The notes: generated from the letters alone by a model not told the origin. 64,000 bases of DNA from Nitrosopumilus sp. (GCF_025699125.1 NZ_JAILWC010000003.1:62001-126000), one strand, 5' to 3'. Counted from the first letter of the stretch, positions 1 to 9,731 are shown. Translations and numbers: made by a program.

Positions 1-564
1 TGGAAACAAGAATAGTGAACCACCAAACATTGCCATTTTTGGAAGACGATTGTCTTTTTTTAACTCCATAATTTTTTGTTTGGTCTTATCTACATCAATT
101 GTCATTTCTTCTGCATCAAATGGATAGAATTCAATTTCCAATCCATGAACTAAACCGGCAGTTCCAAAATGCTCTTTTTTACCATGTGAAATATGGCCTC
201 CAGCAGGAATAGATGGTGCTAACATTATGTCACCAGGATTAGTAAAGGCAGAATATATTGCTAGATTTGCAACTACTCCTGAAATTGGTCTTACATCGGC
301 AAACTTTGCTTTGAATAATTTTTTAGCTAATTTCATACATTCAAACTCTACTTCATCAATGTACACACAACCTGCATAGACTCTCTCCCCAGGCCATCCT
401 TCAGCATATCTATTTCCAAAATCAGAAATTATTGCTTCACGTACAGCAGGACTTGGAATATTCTCACTTGCTATTAATGGAATTGAATTTTCAAACCATT
501 TATGATGTTCCTTTAATTTTGTAAAAATTTTATCATAAGCTTCTCTATTTTGAGATTTGGTCAT
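1..564 (-). CDS. glyA: Serine hydroxymethyltransferase, N-terminal part (cut by window edge)
   Basis: The reading frame is open from the window edge to an ATG at 562-564 on the minus strand, giving the first 188 residues. It starts MTKSQNREAYDKI and contains IPLIASENIPSPAVREA, a YAEGWPGERVYAGC segment and PISGVVANLAIY, which are signatures of the PLP-dependent glycine/serine hydroxymethyltransferase family (SHMT normally has IPLIASEN near its N terminus). The enzyme interconverts serine and glycine and feeds one-carbon units to a pterin carrier in the cytoplasm. The PLP lysine lies in the missing C-terminal half. It is divergent from the thermosome gene, with 103 bp between the two start codons. 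Confidence 0.95.
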   Translation of the reverse strand, partial: MTKSQNREAYDKIFTKLKEHHKWFENSIPLIASENIPSPAVREAIISDFGNRYAEGWPGERVYAGCVYIDEVEFECMKLAKKLFKAKFADVRPISGVVANLAIYSAFTNPGDIMLAPSIPAGGHISHGKKEHFGTAGLVHGLEIEFYPFDAEEMTIDVDKTKQKIMELKKDNRLPKMAMFGGSLFLFP

Positions 565-636
565 ATTCTGCAACTTTATTTTCCCAATTTAAAAACACCG
601 ATAATAATCTAATTTTTCTCATCTTGATCTGGAAGG

Positions 637-644
637 TATAAAAG
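637..644 (+). promoter_or_regulatory. TATA box of the thermosome gene
   Basis: TATAAAAG is centred about 28 nt upstream of the ATG at 668. This is the distance expected if transcription starts at or just before the start codon, so the mRNA is probably leaderless or nearly so. Confidence 0.7.
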
Positions 645-667
645 GGGAATCTGGGGTTTTTGCATCT

Positions 668-2380
668 ATGGGTATGCAGGCTACTTCAAAGGGCACTATG
701 CCGGTAGTATTGTTAAAAGAAGGTGGTTCAGAAACTAAAGGTCGAGAAGCACAAAAGAACAATATTGCTGCAGCTAAAATTATCGCTGAAATCGTTCATA
801 CCAGTTTAGGTCCTAGAGGAATGGATAAAATGTTAGTTGATTCCTTAGGCGATGTTACTATTACAAATGATGGGGCAACCATCCTTAAAGAAATTGATGT
901 TCAGCATCCAGCTGCAAAAATGCTCGTTGAAATTTCTAAAACCACAGATAATGAAGTTGGAGATGGAACAACATCTGCAGTAGTTTTAGCAGGTTCATTA
1001 CTTGAGCATGCAGAATCACTAATCGATCAAGATGTACATCCAACAATTATTGTTGATGGTTACAGAAAAGCTGCAAAAAAAGCTAAGGAATATCTTGAGA
1101 GTATTGCAGACAAAATTTCTGCAAATGACAAAAACATTTTAACCAAAATTGCAAAAACGTCAATGCAAACTAAACTTGTTAGAAAAGATGCTGATCAACT
1201 TGCAGAAATTATTGTAAAATCTGTACTTGCTGTTGTAGAAAAGAATGGTGAAAACTATGATGTTGACATTGATGATATTAAAGTAGAAAAGAAAGCAGGC
1301 GGATCTGTTAAAGATTCTATGATTATTCAGGGTATTGTGCTTGATAAGGAAGTAGTTCATGGTGGAATGCCAAGAAAAATAACTGATGCTAAAATTGCTT
1401 TAATCAACACTGCCTTAGAAATCAATAAAACTGAAACTGATGCTAAAATTAACATTTCAAATCCTCAACAACTAAAATCATTTCTAGATGAAGAAAATAG
1501 AATGTTAAAAACAATGGTTGACAAAGTAATTGGTTCTGGAGCAAATGTGGTGTTATGTCAAAAAGGACTTGATGATATGGCACAACATTATCTTGCAAAA
1601 GCAGGAATTATTGCAGTTAGAAGAATCAAAGAGAGTGATCTTACAAAACTTGCAAAAGCAACAGGTGCACGAATAGTGACAAATCTTGATGATCTCTTTG
1701 AAAAAGATCTAGGCAGTGCAGAAATTGTTGAAGAACGAAAAATTGAAGAAGATAAATGGGTATTCATTGAAGGATGCAAACATCCAAAATCTGTTACCTT
1801 ACTTCTACGTGGTGGTTCACAAAGAGTAGTAGATGAGGTTGAACGTTCAGTTCATGATGCTCTTATGGTAGTAAAAGATGTTATTCTAAAGCCAGAAATC
1901 GTTGCAGGTGGCGGTGCACCTGAAACATTTGCTGCAACAAAACTTAGAAGTTGGGCAAAATCATTAGAAGGAAGAGAGCAATTAGCTGCAGAAAAATTTG
2001 CTGATGCTCTAGAATCAATTCCATTAGCACTTGCTGAAAATGCTGGAATGGATCCAATTGATACACTTACACTCCTTCGTTCAAAACAACAAAAGGGTGA
2101 AAAATGGACTGGAATTGACGTAATGAAAGGTAAGGTTGGAAATATGAAAACTAGTGATATTATTGAACCCCTAGCAGTAAAACTTCAGATAGTATCTGCA
2201 GCTTCAGAAGCTGCTTGTATGATTCTTAGAATAGATGACGTGATTGCTACTCAAAAATCTGGAGGAGGTCCACCTGGCGGAGAAGGTGGAATGCCACCTG
2301 GAATGGGTGGAATGCCACCTGGAATGGGTGGAATGCCACCTGGAATGGGTGGAATGCCTGATATGGGCGGAATGATGTAA
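668..2380 (+). CDS. Thermosome subunit (group II chaperonin)
   Basis: This 570-residue protein has the full length of archaeal chaperonin subunits. Family signatures are visible: LGPRGMDKM (47-55), NDGAT (67-71), GDGTTS (98-103, nucleotide binding) and GGGAPE near 415. It forms the double-ring ATP-driven folding chamber without a GroES partner. The C-terminal tail is a Gly/Met/Pro-rich repeat, as in many thermosomes, and projects into the cavity. The ATG at 668 is preferred because it sits about 28 nt after a good TATA box. A 3-TM small protein follows 55 bp downstream. Confidence 0.97.
   Translation: MGMQATSKGTMPVVLLKEGGSETKGREAQKNNIAAAKIIAEIVHTSLGPRGMDKMLVDSLGDVTITNDGATILKEIDVQHPAAKMLVEISKTTDNEVGDGTTSAVVLAGSLLEHAESLIDQDVHPTIIVDGYRKAAKKAKEYLESIADKISANDKNILTKIAKTSMQTKLVRKDADQLAEIIVKSVLAVVEKNGENYDVDIDDIKVEKKAGGSVKDSMIIQGIVLDKEVVHGGMPRKITDAKIALINTALEINKTETDAKINISNPQQLKSFLDEENRMLKTMVDKVIGSGANVVLCQKGLDDMAQHYLAKAGIIAVRRIKESDLTKLAKATGARIVTNLDDLFEKDLGSAEIVEERKIEEDKWVFIEGCKHPKSVTLLLRGGSQRVVDEVERSVHDALMVVKDVILKPEIVAGGGAPETFAATKLRSWAKSLEGREQLAAEKFADALESIPLALAENAGMDPIDTLTLLRSKQQKGEKWTGIDVMKGKVGNMKTSDIIEPLAVKLQIVSAASEAACMILRIDDVIATQKSGGGPPGGEGGMPPGMGGMPPGMGGMPPGMGGMPDMGGMM
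2288..2350 (+). repeat. Three 21-bp tandem repeats in the thermosome C-terminus
   Basis: The unit GGAATGCCACCTGGAATGGG plus T occurs three times perfectly (2288-2308, 2309-2329, 2330-2350), followed by a diverged fourth partial unit. It encodes GMPPGMG repeats. Perfect identity suggests recent slippage, so copy number may vary between strains. Confidence 0.9.
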
Positions 2381-2435
2381 ATTAGTTTTAAAAATTTTTC
2401 AAAAGTTTATTTGATTACAATATTTACGAACAATA

Positions 2436-2714
2436 TTGAATAAAGCGTCGTCCAAAATCCTAACAGGTTTTAAGTACATTTACCTTATTGCATTCTTTGC
2501 ATTGTTGGCAGGTTTTTTCCATCCGTTAATCACTAACACAAGTTTTGATAGTGTGATAATTGGAGTTTTGATATTACTTGTAGGTCTTGCTGGAGGAATT
2601 TTACTCTACAAAGCTGCTACATCTGAAAAGAAACGAGAAATATTTCTTGGAGCGGGTTTTACATTAATGGCAATTTCACTATACTACATCATTGCAATTG
2701 CTGGAAGAATCTAA
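2436..2714 (+). CDS. Small three-helix membrane protein, unknown function
   Basis: The 92-residue protein starts at a TTG. Three hydrophobic segments are visible, at about residues 9-30, 37-57 and 68-90, with a short charged loop (SEKKRE) between the second and third. I recognise no family motif. Its stop overlaps the last 4 bp of the convergent glnA gene. Steady codon use and length suggest a real gene; the function is unknown. Confidence 0.65.
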   Translation: MNKASSKILTGFKYIYLIAFFALLAGFFHPLITNTSFDSVIIGVLILLVGLAGGILLYKAATSEKKREIFLGAGFTLMAISLYYIIAIAGRI

Positions 2715-4171
2715 ACATCAAAGTATAGATAAAATTCATGTGGATGTGGCCTAATAGCTATTTCGCGTTGGTCCCGTCTTTCTAACTCTATGATTTTATC
2801 AATTACGTCATTTGTGTAAATTGTGTTGAGGAATTTTCTATCACTTTCTAATTCATCCAAAGCTTCTCCAAGACTTTTTGGAAGAACACCTATTCCTCTT
2901 CTTGATCTATCTGATTTAGTCATCTTGAAAATATCGTCACGTACTTCATCTCCTGGATCCATTTTCTTTTTAATCCCATCCATTCCAGCTGCAGTAACAG
3001 CTGCAAATACAAGATATGGATTTGATGAAGGATCAGGAGCTCTAAATTCTAGTCTTTTAAGATAGGAATAATTTTTCCCTTTTAGATGCTTTGGAACTCT
3101 TACAATAGCTGAACGGTTTCCTGAACTCCAAGCGATATATGCTGGAGCTTCATAACCGGGTACTAATCTATGATATGAGTTGGTTGTAGGATTACATATT
3201 GCAGATAATGCTTTTGCATGATTAATAATTCCACCACAAAAATATCTTCCAATCTGACTCAATTCAATCTCATCATCAGGATCAAAAAATACATTTTCTT
3301 TTCCTTTCCATAAACTAACATTCACATGCATTCCAGAACCGGAATCCATTGCAATTGGTTTTGGCATCATTGTTGCTACTTTTCCATATTTTTGGGCAAC
3401 ATTTCTAATTACATATTTGTATGATTGTGCAGCATCTGCAGCATTTGTTAAATAATCGTACTTTATGTCAATTTCACATTGTCCAGCAGTCGCAACTTCA
3501 TGATGATGATTGTCACATAAAATTCCAAAATTATTTTTAAGAATATTGACACATTCATTTCTATACGGAGTTAGAGTATCTGATGGTGTACTTGGATAGT
3601 ATCCTTCTTGTAACCCCATTGGGTATCCGTCACCTTCTTGACTCCATGGAGCTTCTTTTGATTCAATTGAATAGGATTGCCCTTTGTACGGAGTTAGAAC
3701 ATCCCAATGAACTCTATCAAAAACAAAGAACTCTACCTCTGGACCCCAAGTACTAAAATCAAATCCCTGAGATTTGATATATTCTTCAGCTTTTTGAGAA
3801 ATTCCCCTTGGATCTCTAGATAATCTTCCTCTATTTTCCCCCCAGTAAATATCACAAAGAAGTCTGGCAGTTTTGTTTTCTGTCATCCAAGGAATTATTG
3901 CAAATGTATTTGGGTCTGGTTTTAAAAGCAGATCTGAATCATTAATACTGGCAAAACCTACTATGGATGAACCATCCAATTTTGGTAACCCGTCTCTCAT
4001 CTGTTCAGGAGTAAACGTATCTGCTGAAATTGTAGTATGATGAAAATGACCTGTTAACCCGGTAAATTGTAAATCGATAAATTGGATACCTTCATGTTGA
4101 ATTCTGGAGAAAACTTCATCTGGTGAATATGTTACTTGTATTGCTTTACCGTGACTTACTTTATAGGGCAA
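2711..4171 (-). CDS. glnA: Glutamine synthetase, type I
   Basis: This 486-residue protein is a complete GSI: beta-grasp N terminus, WGPEVEFFVFD, the GQCEIDIKY region, GSGMHVNVSLW (ATP/glutamate site), NRSAIVRVP and FRAPDPSSNPYLVFAA. It condenses ammonium and glutamate, the main ammonium assimilation step. I do not see the NLYDLP-type adenylylation loop of bacterial GSI-beta, so control by adenylylation is unlikely. The chosen start is TTG at 4169-4171 (MPYKVSHGKA). It is divergent from gins51 with only 54 bp between starts, so the two share one compact promoter region. Confidence 0.96.
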   Translation of the reverse strand: MPYKVSHGKAIQVTYSPDEVFSRIQHEGIQFIDLQFTGLTGHFHHTTISADTFTPEQMRDGLPKLDGSSIVGFASINDSDLLLKPDPNTFAIIPWMTENKTARLLCDIYWGENRGRLSRDPRGISQKAEEYIKSQGFDFSTWGPEVEFFVFDRVHWDVLTPYKGQSYSIESKEAPWSQEGDGYPMGLQEGYYPSTPSDTLTPYRNECVNILKNNFGILCDNHHHEVATAGQCEIDIKYDYLTNAADAAQSYKYVIRNVAQKYGKVATMMPKPIAMDSGSGMHVNVSLWKGKENVFFDPDDEIELSQIGRYFCGGIINHAKALSAICNPTTNSYHRLVPGYEAPAYIAWSSGNRSAIVRVPKHLKGKNYSYLKRLEFRAPDPSSNPYLVFAAVTAAGMDGIKKKMDPGDEVRDDIFKMTKSDRSRRGIGVLPKSLGEALDELESDRKFLNTIYTNDVIDKIIELERRDQREIAIRPHPHEFYLYFDV

Positions 4172-4225
4172 TTTTGTACTTCAATCAAACACAAATACAT
4201 CCAGCATTTAAGGATTAGGTAAGAA

Positions 4226-4783
4226 ATGTCTGAATCAAATCAAATAGATATCAATTCATTACATCATATAGTTTTACGTGAAATTGAAAATGACTCATTG
4301 TTAGAAATTGATCCAAATTTTTATCGAGATCTTGCTGATTTCATAGGAAATTTACGAAAACAAGAATTTGATGGTGTAGAAAGTAAAATTAAAGATGCTA
4401 TGATTGAAATGACAACTGAACTATCATCATTATTGATAAACATCAGATTGGATAAAATTTTACACTCTTCTGAAATAGAAATTGGATATCTTTTGGATGA
4501 AGAAAAATTCATTTTAGATTCTAAGGAGGAACAAAAAGAAAGAGTAGAAATGATAATTTCTGCGACGATTCATGGGAAATCAAAATTTCTTGAATCCTTA
4601 GCTCAAAACCACAAGACCAAAAAAATTGTTATTAGATTTCTCAACGAAGTAGATGAAATTGTTGGAGCAGATCTTGAAAAATATGGTCCTTTCAAACCTG
4701 AAGATATTGCAACAATTCCATATGAAAATGCTCAAGCCTTAATTGCCAAAAACATTGCTACCAAAGTTCGTTGGGAAGATTAA
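4226..4783 (+). CDS. GINS complex subunit, Gins51/Gins15 family
   Basis: This 185-residue protein has a helical N-terminal A domain and a C-terminal B domain reading VRFLNEVDEIVGAD...YGPFKPEDIATIPYENAQALI (split here for length; about residues 136-175), the pattern of archaeal Gins51. GINS bridges MCM helicase and GAN/RecJ-like or Cdc45 partners in the replisome. It starts at ATG, divergent from glnA. A small membrane protein follows 33 bp downstream. Assignment is by motif pattern only; low sequence conservation of GINS keeps it below certainty. Confidence 0.8.
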   Translation: MSESNQIDINSLHHIVLREIENDSLLEIDPNFYRDLADFIGNLRKQEFDGVESKIKDAMIEMTTELSSLLINIRLDKILHSSEIEIGYLLDEEKFILDSKEEQKERVEMIISATIHGKSKFLESLAQNHKTKKIVIRFLNEVDEIVGADLEKYGPFKPEDIATIPYENAQALIAKNIATKVRWED

Positions 4784-4816
4784 GTAGAAATTATGTCTGT
4801 TTTCTTTTGATATTAA

Positions 4817-5101
4817 ATGTCTCACACAGGCGTAGATGTAATAGATTTTTTATTTTACACAATTTATCCAGTAATTGGAATTTTTACTGTTGAAGCCATT
4901 AGTAGATTAGTCAAGGCTCCAAAATGGATAAAATTGTGGGTGCAAGCAGCTGTATCAATGGGTTTTGGAATATACTATTGGTTTGTTTTACCTGCACCGC
5001 AAAATTTTCCATTAACCGCAATGGTGATGTTTGCACTTGCTATTGCACTTATTTATCAAGGAAGACGTGCAAAAATATCTCCTGATAAAAGTCCTTATTG
5101 A
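4817..5101 (+). CDS. Small membrane protein, unknown function
   Basis: The 94-residue protein has hydrophobic stretches at about residues 9-27, 38-57 and 64-82 and a basic C-terminal tail (GRRAKISPDK), so it probably has three membrane helices with the tail in the cytoplasm. No catalytic or binding motif is visible. It follows gins51 on the same strand with 33 bp between them and may be co-transcribed. It is convergent with the AN1 gene, 2 bp between stop codons. Confidence 0.65.
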   Translation: MSHTGVDVIDFLFYTIYPVIGIFTVEAISRLVKAPKWIKLWVQAAVSMGFGIYYWFVLPAPQNFPLTAMVMFALAIALIYQGRRAKISPDKSPY

Positions 5102-5103
5102 TT

Positions 5104-5325
5104 TTAGAATCTTCCAAAAATCCGTTTAAAAATATTAGGTTTGTTAGGTCCACCATCACGTATAACTTTTTTCTCACCAAATCTTTGTGCTCTAATTTGG
5201 TTGAGTTTTACACATCTATGTTCTTCAGGAAGTCTATGTTCTGAACAAAATGGATCCTTACAATAATTACATTGAAAAGGCAAATCTGTTAAATCCCCAC
5301 AATATGCACAATTTTCAGATTTCAT
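5104..5325 (-). CDS. AN1-type zinc finger protein
   Basis: The 73-residue protein shows C7-x2-C10, C18-x2-C21, C26, H29, H35 and C37 with the CSEHRLPEEHRC core typical of AN1 fingers. A short basic tail (KRIFGRF) follows. AN1 fingers are best known in eukaryotic stress and ubiquitin-related proteins, but small single-AN1 proteins are common in archaea. The archaeal function is not established. The start ATG lies about 105 bp from the SDR gene start and is divergent from it. Confidence 0.85.
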   Translation of the reverse strand: MKSENCAYCGDLTDLPFQCNYCKDPFCSEHRLPEEHRCVKLNQIRAQRFGEKKVIRDGGPNKPNIFKRIFGRF

Positions 5326-5432
5326 AATTTTGTTACATGTTTTCTTTTAATAAATATGCCACTAGTTTGCTTAAAATTTGATTTTTTAATGTCTAAACAT
5401 TTTTACAATGATAACCTAGTAAGATGATTTAG

Positions 5433-6173
5433 ATGATTAAAGATAAAGTTGCAATTATTACTGGTGCAAGTAGTGGTATAGGTTTTGCAACTGCATTGGC
5501 ATTATCAAAAGCAGGTGCTAAAGTTGCTATAGGAGCAAGAAGAGTTGATCGATTAGAAGAACTCGCAAAAAAAATTTCTGCTGATGGTGGTGAAGTATTT
5601 TTCCAAAAATTAGATGTAACTCAAAGAATTGAATGTGAAAATTTTGCTAACGCTGTTCTAGAAAAGTGGGGCTCCATTGATATTCTTGTAAATAATGCTG
5701 GTCTAATGCCCTTGAGCTTCTTCAAAAATCTAAAAATTGATGAATGGGATAGAATGATTGATGTGAATATTAAAGGTGTATTATATTCCACAGCCTCAGT
5801 AATTACTCATATGAAAGAGAAAAAATCCGGTCATATTGTTAACCTCTCATCTGTTGCTGGAAGAATTGTTTTTCCAGCTGGTAGTGTTTATTGTGCAACA
5901 AAACATGCTGTTGCAGCATTTAGTGAAGGATTAAGACAAGAATTCAGTGTACGGACAAATATTCGAGTTACAAGTATTGAACCTGGAGTTGTAGCAACAG
6001 AACTCAATGATACAATTACTGATGAATCATTACAAGGGTTTGTTCAAAATGCAAAAAAAATGGAGGCATTACAAGCAGAAGATATTGCAAACGCAATTTT
6101 ATATGCAGTTGATTCTCCATCACATGTTAACGTTAATGAAATCTTGATAAGACCTACAACACAAGAACGATAA
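5433..6173 (+). CDS. Short-chain dehydrogenase/reductase
   Basis: The 246-residue classical SDR has TGASSGIG (10-17, NAD(P) binding), NNAG (87-90), catalytic Ser140 and the Y153-x3-K157 pair (YCATK). R37/R38 after the second strand (GARRVDR) suggests a preference for NADP(H). The substrate cannot be read from sequence; the family resembles YdfG-type serine/3-hydroxy acid dehydrogenases. One base separates its stop from the FAD oxidoreductase start, so the two are almost certainly co-translated redox partners. Confidence 0.9.
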   Translation: MIKDKVAIITGASSGIGFATALALSKAGAKVAIGARRVDRLEELAKKISADGGEVFFQKLDVTQRIECENFANAVLEKWGSIDILVNNAGLMPLSFFKNLKIDEWDRMIDVNIKGVLYSTASVITHMKEKKSGHIVNLSSVAGRIVFPAGSVYCATKHAVAAFSEGLRQEFSVRTNIRVTSIEPGVVATELNDTITDESLQGFVQNAKKMEALQAEDIANAILYAVDSPSHVNVNEILIRPTTQER

Positions 6174-6174
6174 A

Positions 6175-7323
6175 TTGTTTGATATTCCACACGTTGTAAT
6201 TTTAGGAGGCGGTTTTGGTGGATTATCTACTGCAAATGAATTAAGAAATTCTCTATCATCATCACAAATAAAAATTACTGTAATCGATAAAAAGGATTGG
6301 TTTATGGTAGGTTTTGCAAAATTATGGATTATTAATGGAACTAGAACCTTTGAAAACTCAGTTGGTTCGCTAAATAAATTATTGAAAAAAGAAATCAATT
6401 TCATTAAAGATGAAATTTTGAAAATTGATCTTCAAAATAAAAATGTAAAAACCATATCTCACAATGTGTCATATGATTATCTTATAATCTCTATGGGTGC
6501 TATTTTAGCTCCACAAAAAATTCCTGGACTAGTAGAAAATGGATTAAATCTATATGATTACAATGATCTTTTAGAAATTCGTGATAGATTAGAAAGTATA
6601 GAATCTGGAAAAATTGCCATATCTATCATGGGAATGCCTTACAAGTGTCCGCCTGCTCCATTTGAGGCAAGTTTGCTCATAGACTCTATGCTAAGAAAAC
6701 GTGGAATACGTGATTCTATACAAATTGATTTTTACAGTCCTGCCCCTATAACCCTACCAGCTGCTGGTCCTGAGGTAAGCAAACAAATTCTTGAACTTGT
6801 AAATTATGAAAAAATCATTTTTCATAATTCATGTAAAATAAAATCCATAGAATCAAAAAAACTGATTTTTGAAAATACTGAAGCTGATTTTGATTTACTT
6901 TTAGCCATCCCGCCTCATATAGCTCCAAAAGTAATTTATGATTCCGGATTAGCAACAGATCCGGGATTCATTTCAATTGATAGAGATTGCAAGACATCTT
7001 TTGAAAATGTTTTTGCAATCGGCGATGTTACTAATTTAACAGTTTCAGAAACAATGGCAGTACCAAAAGCTGGAGTTTTTGCAGAAGGGGAAGGTATTAC
7101 AGTTGCCAAGAATATAATTTCGAAAATTCAATCTAAAGAGGAATCTGAACTATTTGATGGAAAGGGCGGTTGTTTTATAGAATCAGGTAGGGATACAGCT
7201 TCAATTATTGAAGTTGACATGTTTTCACACTCAAAACCTTCTACAAGTCTTACAGAATCAACTTCAGATAATCTTTCTAAAAAAATAGAATTTGAAAAGG
7301 AAAGACTGTCAAAATGGCTATGA
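6175..7323 (+). CDS. FAD-dependent oxidoreductase of the sulfide:quinone reductase / flavocytochrome c type
   Basis: The 382-residue protein begins with a Rossmann FAD site (VVILGGGFGG, 7-16) and has a second FAD signature (FAIGDVTNL) near residue 280. Two cysteines are placed as in SQR-like enzymes: MPYKCPPAPFE in the middle and GGCFIESGR near the C terminus. SQR proteins pass electrons from sulfide or another donor to quinone at the membrane. Whether sulfide is the substrate here cannot be shown, because the third SQR cysteine is not obvious. The start is TTG, directly after the SDR stop. Confidence 0.8.
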   Translation: MFDIPHVVILGGGFGGLSTANELRNSLSSSQIKITVIDKKDWFMVGFAKLWIINGTRTFENSVGSLNKLLKKEINFIKDEILKIDLQNKNVKTISHNVSYDYLIISMGAILAPQKIPGLVENGLNLYDYNDLLEIRDRLESIESGKIAISIMGMPYKCPPAPFEASLLIDSMLRKRGIRDSIQIDFYSPAPITLPAAGPEVSKQILELVNYEKIIFHNSCKIKSIESKKLIFENTEADFDLLLAIPPHIAPKVIYDSGLATDPGFISIDRDCKTSFENVFAIGDVTNLTVSETMAVPKAGVFAEGEGITVAKNIISKIQSKEESELFDGKGGCFIESGRDTASIIEVDMFSHSKPSTSLTESTSDNLSKKIEFEKERLSKWL

Positions 7324-7533
7324 TTTATCTTGTTCATCTTTTGTTTTAGTAAGATGCTCCAAAATAGCTCTTACTTCAACTCCTAAATCTTGGGTATTTT
7401 TTGATAGATTCAACCTTTCAGGAATATTGTTTTTGAAATCTTCATCTGACAGTTCGATATTTCTTTTTTGAATACAATCAAGATGATCTTGATCAGTTGC
7501 AGAAATTTTATGACAAATATTGCAAATCTTCAT
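7318..7533 (-). CDS. Small CxxC/HxxC protein, unknown function
   Basis: The 71-residue protein starts MKICNICHKIS and has C4-x2-C7 followed by a DHLDC motif (His17, Cys20), a likely single zinc site, then a charged helical tail. No family is recognised. It is convergent with the FAD oxidoreductase and overlaps its end by 6 bp. The tRNA-Pro gene lies divergently 56 bp upstream. Confidence 0.6.
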   Translation of the reverse strand: MKICNICHKISATDQDHLDCIQKRNIELSDEDFKNNIPERLNLSKNTQDLGVEVRAILEHLTKTKDEQDKS

Positions 7534-7589
7534 GAATTAGATTAATCAATACGACGATTTAATAATTTCATTTTAAGCCTCTGAGACAA

Positions 7590-7663
7590 GGGATTGTAGT
7601 CTAGCTTGGTATGATACTAGTCTGGGGGACTAGTGGTCGCAGGTTCAAATCCTGCCAATCCCA
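7590..7663 (+). tRNA. tRNA-Pro (anticodon GGG)
   Basis: A full cloverleaf can be drawn: acceptor GGGATTG/CAATCCC, anticodon stem CTAGT/ACTAG with loop CTGGGGG (U33, anticodon GGG) and T arm GCAGG/CCTGC with loop TTCAAAT. The discriminator is A at 7663 and CCA is not encoded, so it depends on the CCA enzyme encoded less than 1 kb away. No intron is seen. The gene ends exactly next to the stop codon of the convergent kinase gene. Confidence 0.95.
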
Positions 7664-8425
7664 TTATAATTTTAGAGTTTTTAGTAATCTTTCAAAACTT
7701 TCTCTTGTTTTTTCTTGTTTGTATTGTTTTAATGCACTAATTATTTGATCTTTGGATGAATTTTTGTAAATTTTTTGAGCTTTTTTAGCTATTCCTGAAC
7801 CAATGAAAAATGCTTGAGTAATTGATGTAACATTTGATGGTCTTCTCTTAGTACTAGCACTTTCAAAATCAATAAGAGTCGATTTTGTCTTACTGACGAT
7901 AACATGTTTGGATATATTGCTTAATTCACCATGATCAAAACCTAGTTGATCCAACCTATAACAATCTTCCAAAATTTTTCTGATTGTAGATTTTAATTTT
8001 TTTGCACTACCAACACCTTTTAACAAATAAACCCAATCACTAATTTTAACTCCTTCAAGATATTCCATCACAAGAAAATTTTTACTCGCTACTAACATTT
8101 TTGGTCCAACATTTACAGAATTCACTAATTTCAATAAATCAGCTTCATTTTTCATTTCTTTTCTTTGAGAATCAGTTCTTCTAATTTTTAATGCAACCAA
8201 TTTATTATTTTTTTTTGCTAGAACTACAACACCTACATATCCCTTGCCCAAAATAGACAAACTACCAATTGTTGTAGGACCCACAAATGAAATTGATTTT
8301 ATTTTTAATTTTTCTAATTCATTAATTCTTAATTTTATTTGACGACTAGTAGCTTTTGGATATCCAAGAATTTTTGAGTATGGCTCATCAGAAAATTTCT
8401 TAATTGAAATAAATGAGTGTTCCAT
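7664..8425 (-). CDS. Predicted archaeal Ser/Thr protein kinase (RIO/Bud32-like fold, COG2112-type)
   Basis: The 253-residue protein has a compact kinase core: glycine loop LGKGYVGVVV (59-68), lysine in VALKIRR, hinge VMEYLEGV, catalytic loop DHGELSN and metal-binding DFE (in LIDFESAS). The substitution of HRD by a DHGELSN loop and the lack of an activation segment fit the RIO/Bud32-like small kinases. The N-terminal ~55 residues look like a winged-helix or linker. Its start lies 26 bp inside the cca gene, so the two are translationally linked. The substrate is unknown. Confidence 0.75.
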   Translation of the reverse strand: MEHSFISIKKFSDEPYSKILGYPKATSRQIKLRINELEKLKIKSISFVGPTTIGSLSILGKGYVGVVVLAKKNNKLVALKIRRTDSQRKEMKNEADLLKLVNSVNVGPKMLVASKNFLVMEYLEGVKISDWVYLLKGVGSAKKLKSTIRKILEDCYRLDQLGFDHGELSNISKHVIVSKTKSTLIDFESASTKRRPSNVTSITQAFFIGSGIAKKAQKIYKNSSKDQIISALKQYKQEKTRESFERLLKTLKL

Positions 8426-9731
8426 CTGTTGAAATCAACTCGCTTGCAGCCTCTTTAATTGATTTGCTTAAATTTTTCTTTCCTACTGAAATCTTGTAAC
8501 CTCGTTTAAAGTCACTTTGTAGACCTTTTGGTATGCATGTCTGAAGATTTTTTTTCAAAAACTCTGACATGAATTTAATGGCATCTACATACTTTCTCTT
8601 TTCTAATGAAATTATTTTTCCATTATTTCCTACCCACATTAATTCTGAATTTTTAAGATTTTTAGAAATAAAGCTCTTAGAACTATCTTCTCTAAAAAAA
8701 TCTGGTCCGTTCTTTGAGTATATTTGAATAATTTTTGAAGATTCTAAGAAGAAAAAGAGATAAACCTCCTTTTGTTGATCTGTATACGATTTACTTCTTA
8801 GTACATTAAATCCCGCCAATTCTAATTGTGTTGACAATGATGAAGTTGCTCTTTTAATCTGTCCCCAAATTATATCCGGACTTCTAATTTTAAAATTAAA
8901 TTTAATTACTAACAAATTTTCCCAATATTTTTTTGATATTCTTAATTTTTTATTCTTAAAGAAAGTTAATGTAGCTTTGTCTTTAAAAGCTCTACAAATA
9001 AGAATAAATTTTCCAATGTTCTCGTTAGATATTGCAGCAGCTAAATTCCTGTTACTATCAATGGGATCAATCACAACAATTGGTGTTTCAAAATTCTTTG
9101 AAGTTTTTCCTATCACTTGATTTTTCTTAATTTGTGAGATTGATTTTATAACATTTTCAAAACTTCCAAAATGTAAAATCAAAACTTCTGATACATATCC
9201 GCTTAAACCTTGTTTTGCAATTTCTGCACCGTAAATATTATTTGATTTTAGAAATGTTTTTAGAACTCTTACCTCATTCTTCATTTTTAATGTCAATGAT
9301 TTTTGCATAAATTTTGTATGAAAAGTAGATCTATCTGCAGAACTTTTCCATTCACCAATTTTTACATCATAAAATGGTACAACATTGATTTTAGTATTGT
9401 TAATTTTAGCTTCAACGTATGGGTGTTCTGAGTATCTGACATATGGAGAATATTTTTTTAATGAAGCAAAACCAATCTTTTTTGAAATTTCTTCAAACTT
9501 TTCTTCAGAAGTAGATTTTTTGAATCTGACAAAAATATCAATATCTGCATCTTTTGATAACCAGGTACCCTTTGCATATGATCCTCCAAATTCCAATCCT
9601 ATGACTTCTGGAAATTTTCCAATTTCTTTTTCTACTAGCTTGAATGCTAAATTAGCAATTTTCTTTTTTGATTGCTCAATCACTTTAGATGGGATTACAT
9701 CTTTGGTAACTTTGTTAATTACTTGATTCAT
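8400..9731 (-). CDS. cca: CCA-adding enzyme (archaeal class I tRNA nucleotidyltransferase)
   Basis: This 443-residue protein matches the archaeal enzyme length. The nucleotidyltransferase signature GGSYAKGTWLSKDADIDIFV occupies about 49-68, with the GS motif and metal-binding D61/D63. It adds CCA to tRNA 3' ends, which is needed here because none of the three tRNA genes in the window encodes CCA. Its start overlaps the end of the upstream thpR gene by 4 bp (ATGA type) and its 3' end overlaps the kinase gene, forming a tight thpR-cca-kinase operon. Confidence 0.95.
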   Translation of the reverse strand: MNQVINKVTKDVIPSKVIEQSKKKIANLAFKLVEKEIGKFPEVIGLEFGGSYAKGTWLSKDADIDIFVRFKKSTSEEKFEEISKKIGFASLKKYSPYVRYSEHPYVEAKINNTKINVVPFYDVKIGEWKSSADRSTFHTKFMQKSLTLKMKNEVRVLKTFLKSNNIYGAEIAKQGLSGYVSEVLILHFGSFENVIKSISQIKKNQVIGKTSKNFETPIVVIDPIDSNRNLAAAISNENIGKFILICRAFKDKATLTFFKNKKLRISKKYWENLLVIKFNFKIRSPDIIWGQIKRATSSLSTQLELAGFNVLRSKSYTDQQKEVYLFFFLESSKIIQIYSKNGPDFFREDSSKSFISKNLKNSELMWVGNNGKIISLEKRKYVDAIKFMSEFLKKNLQTCIPKGLQSDFKRGYKISVGKKNLSKSIKEAASELISTDGTLIYFN

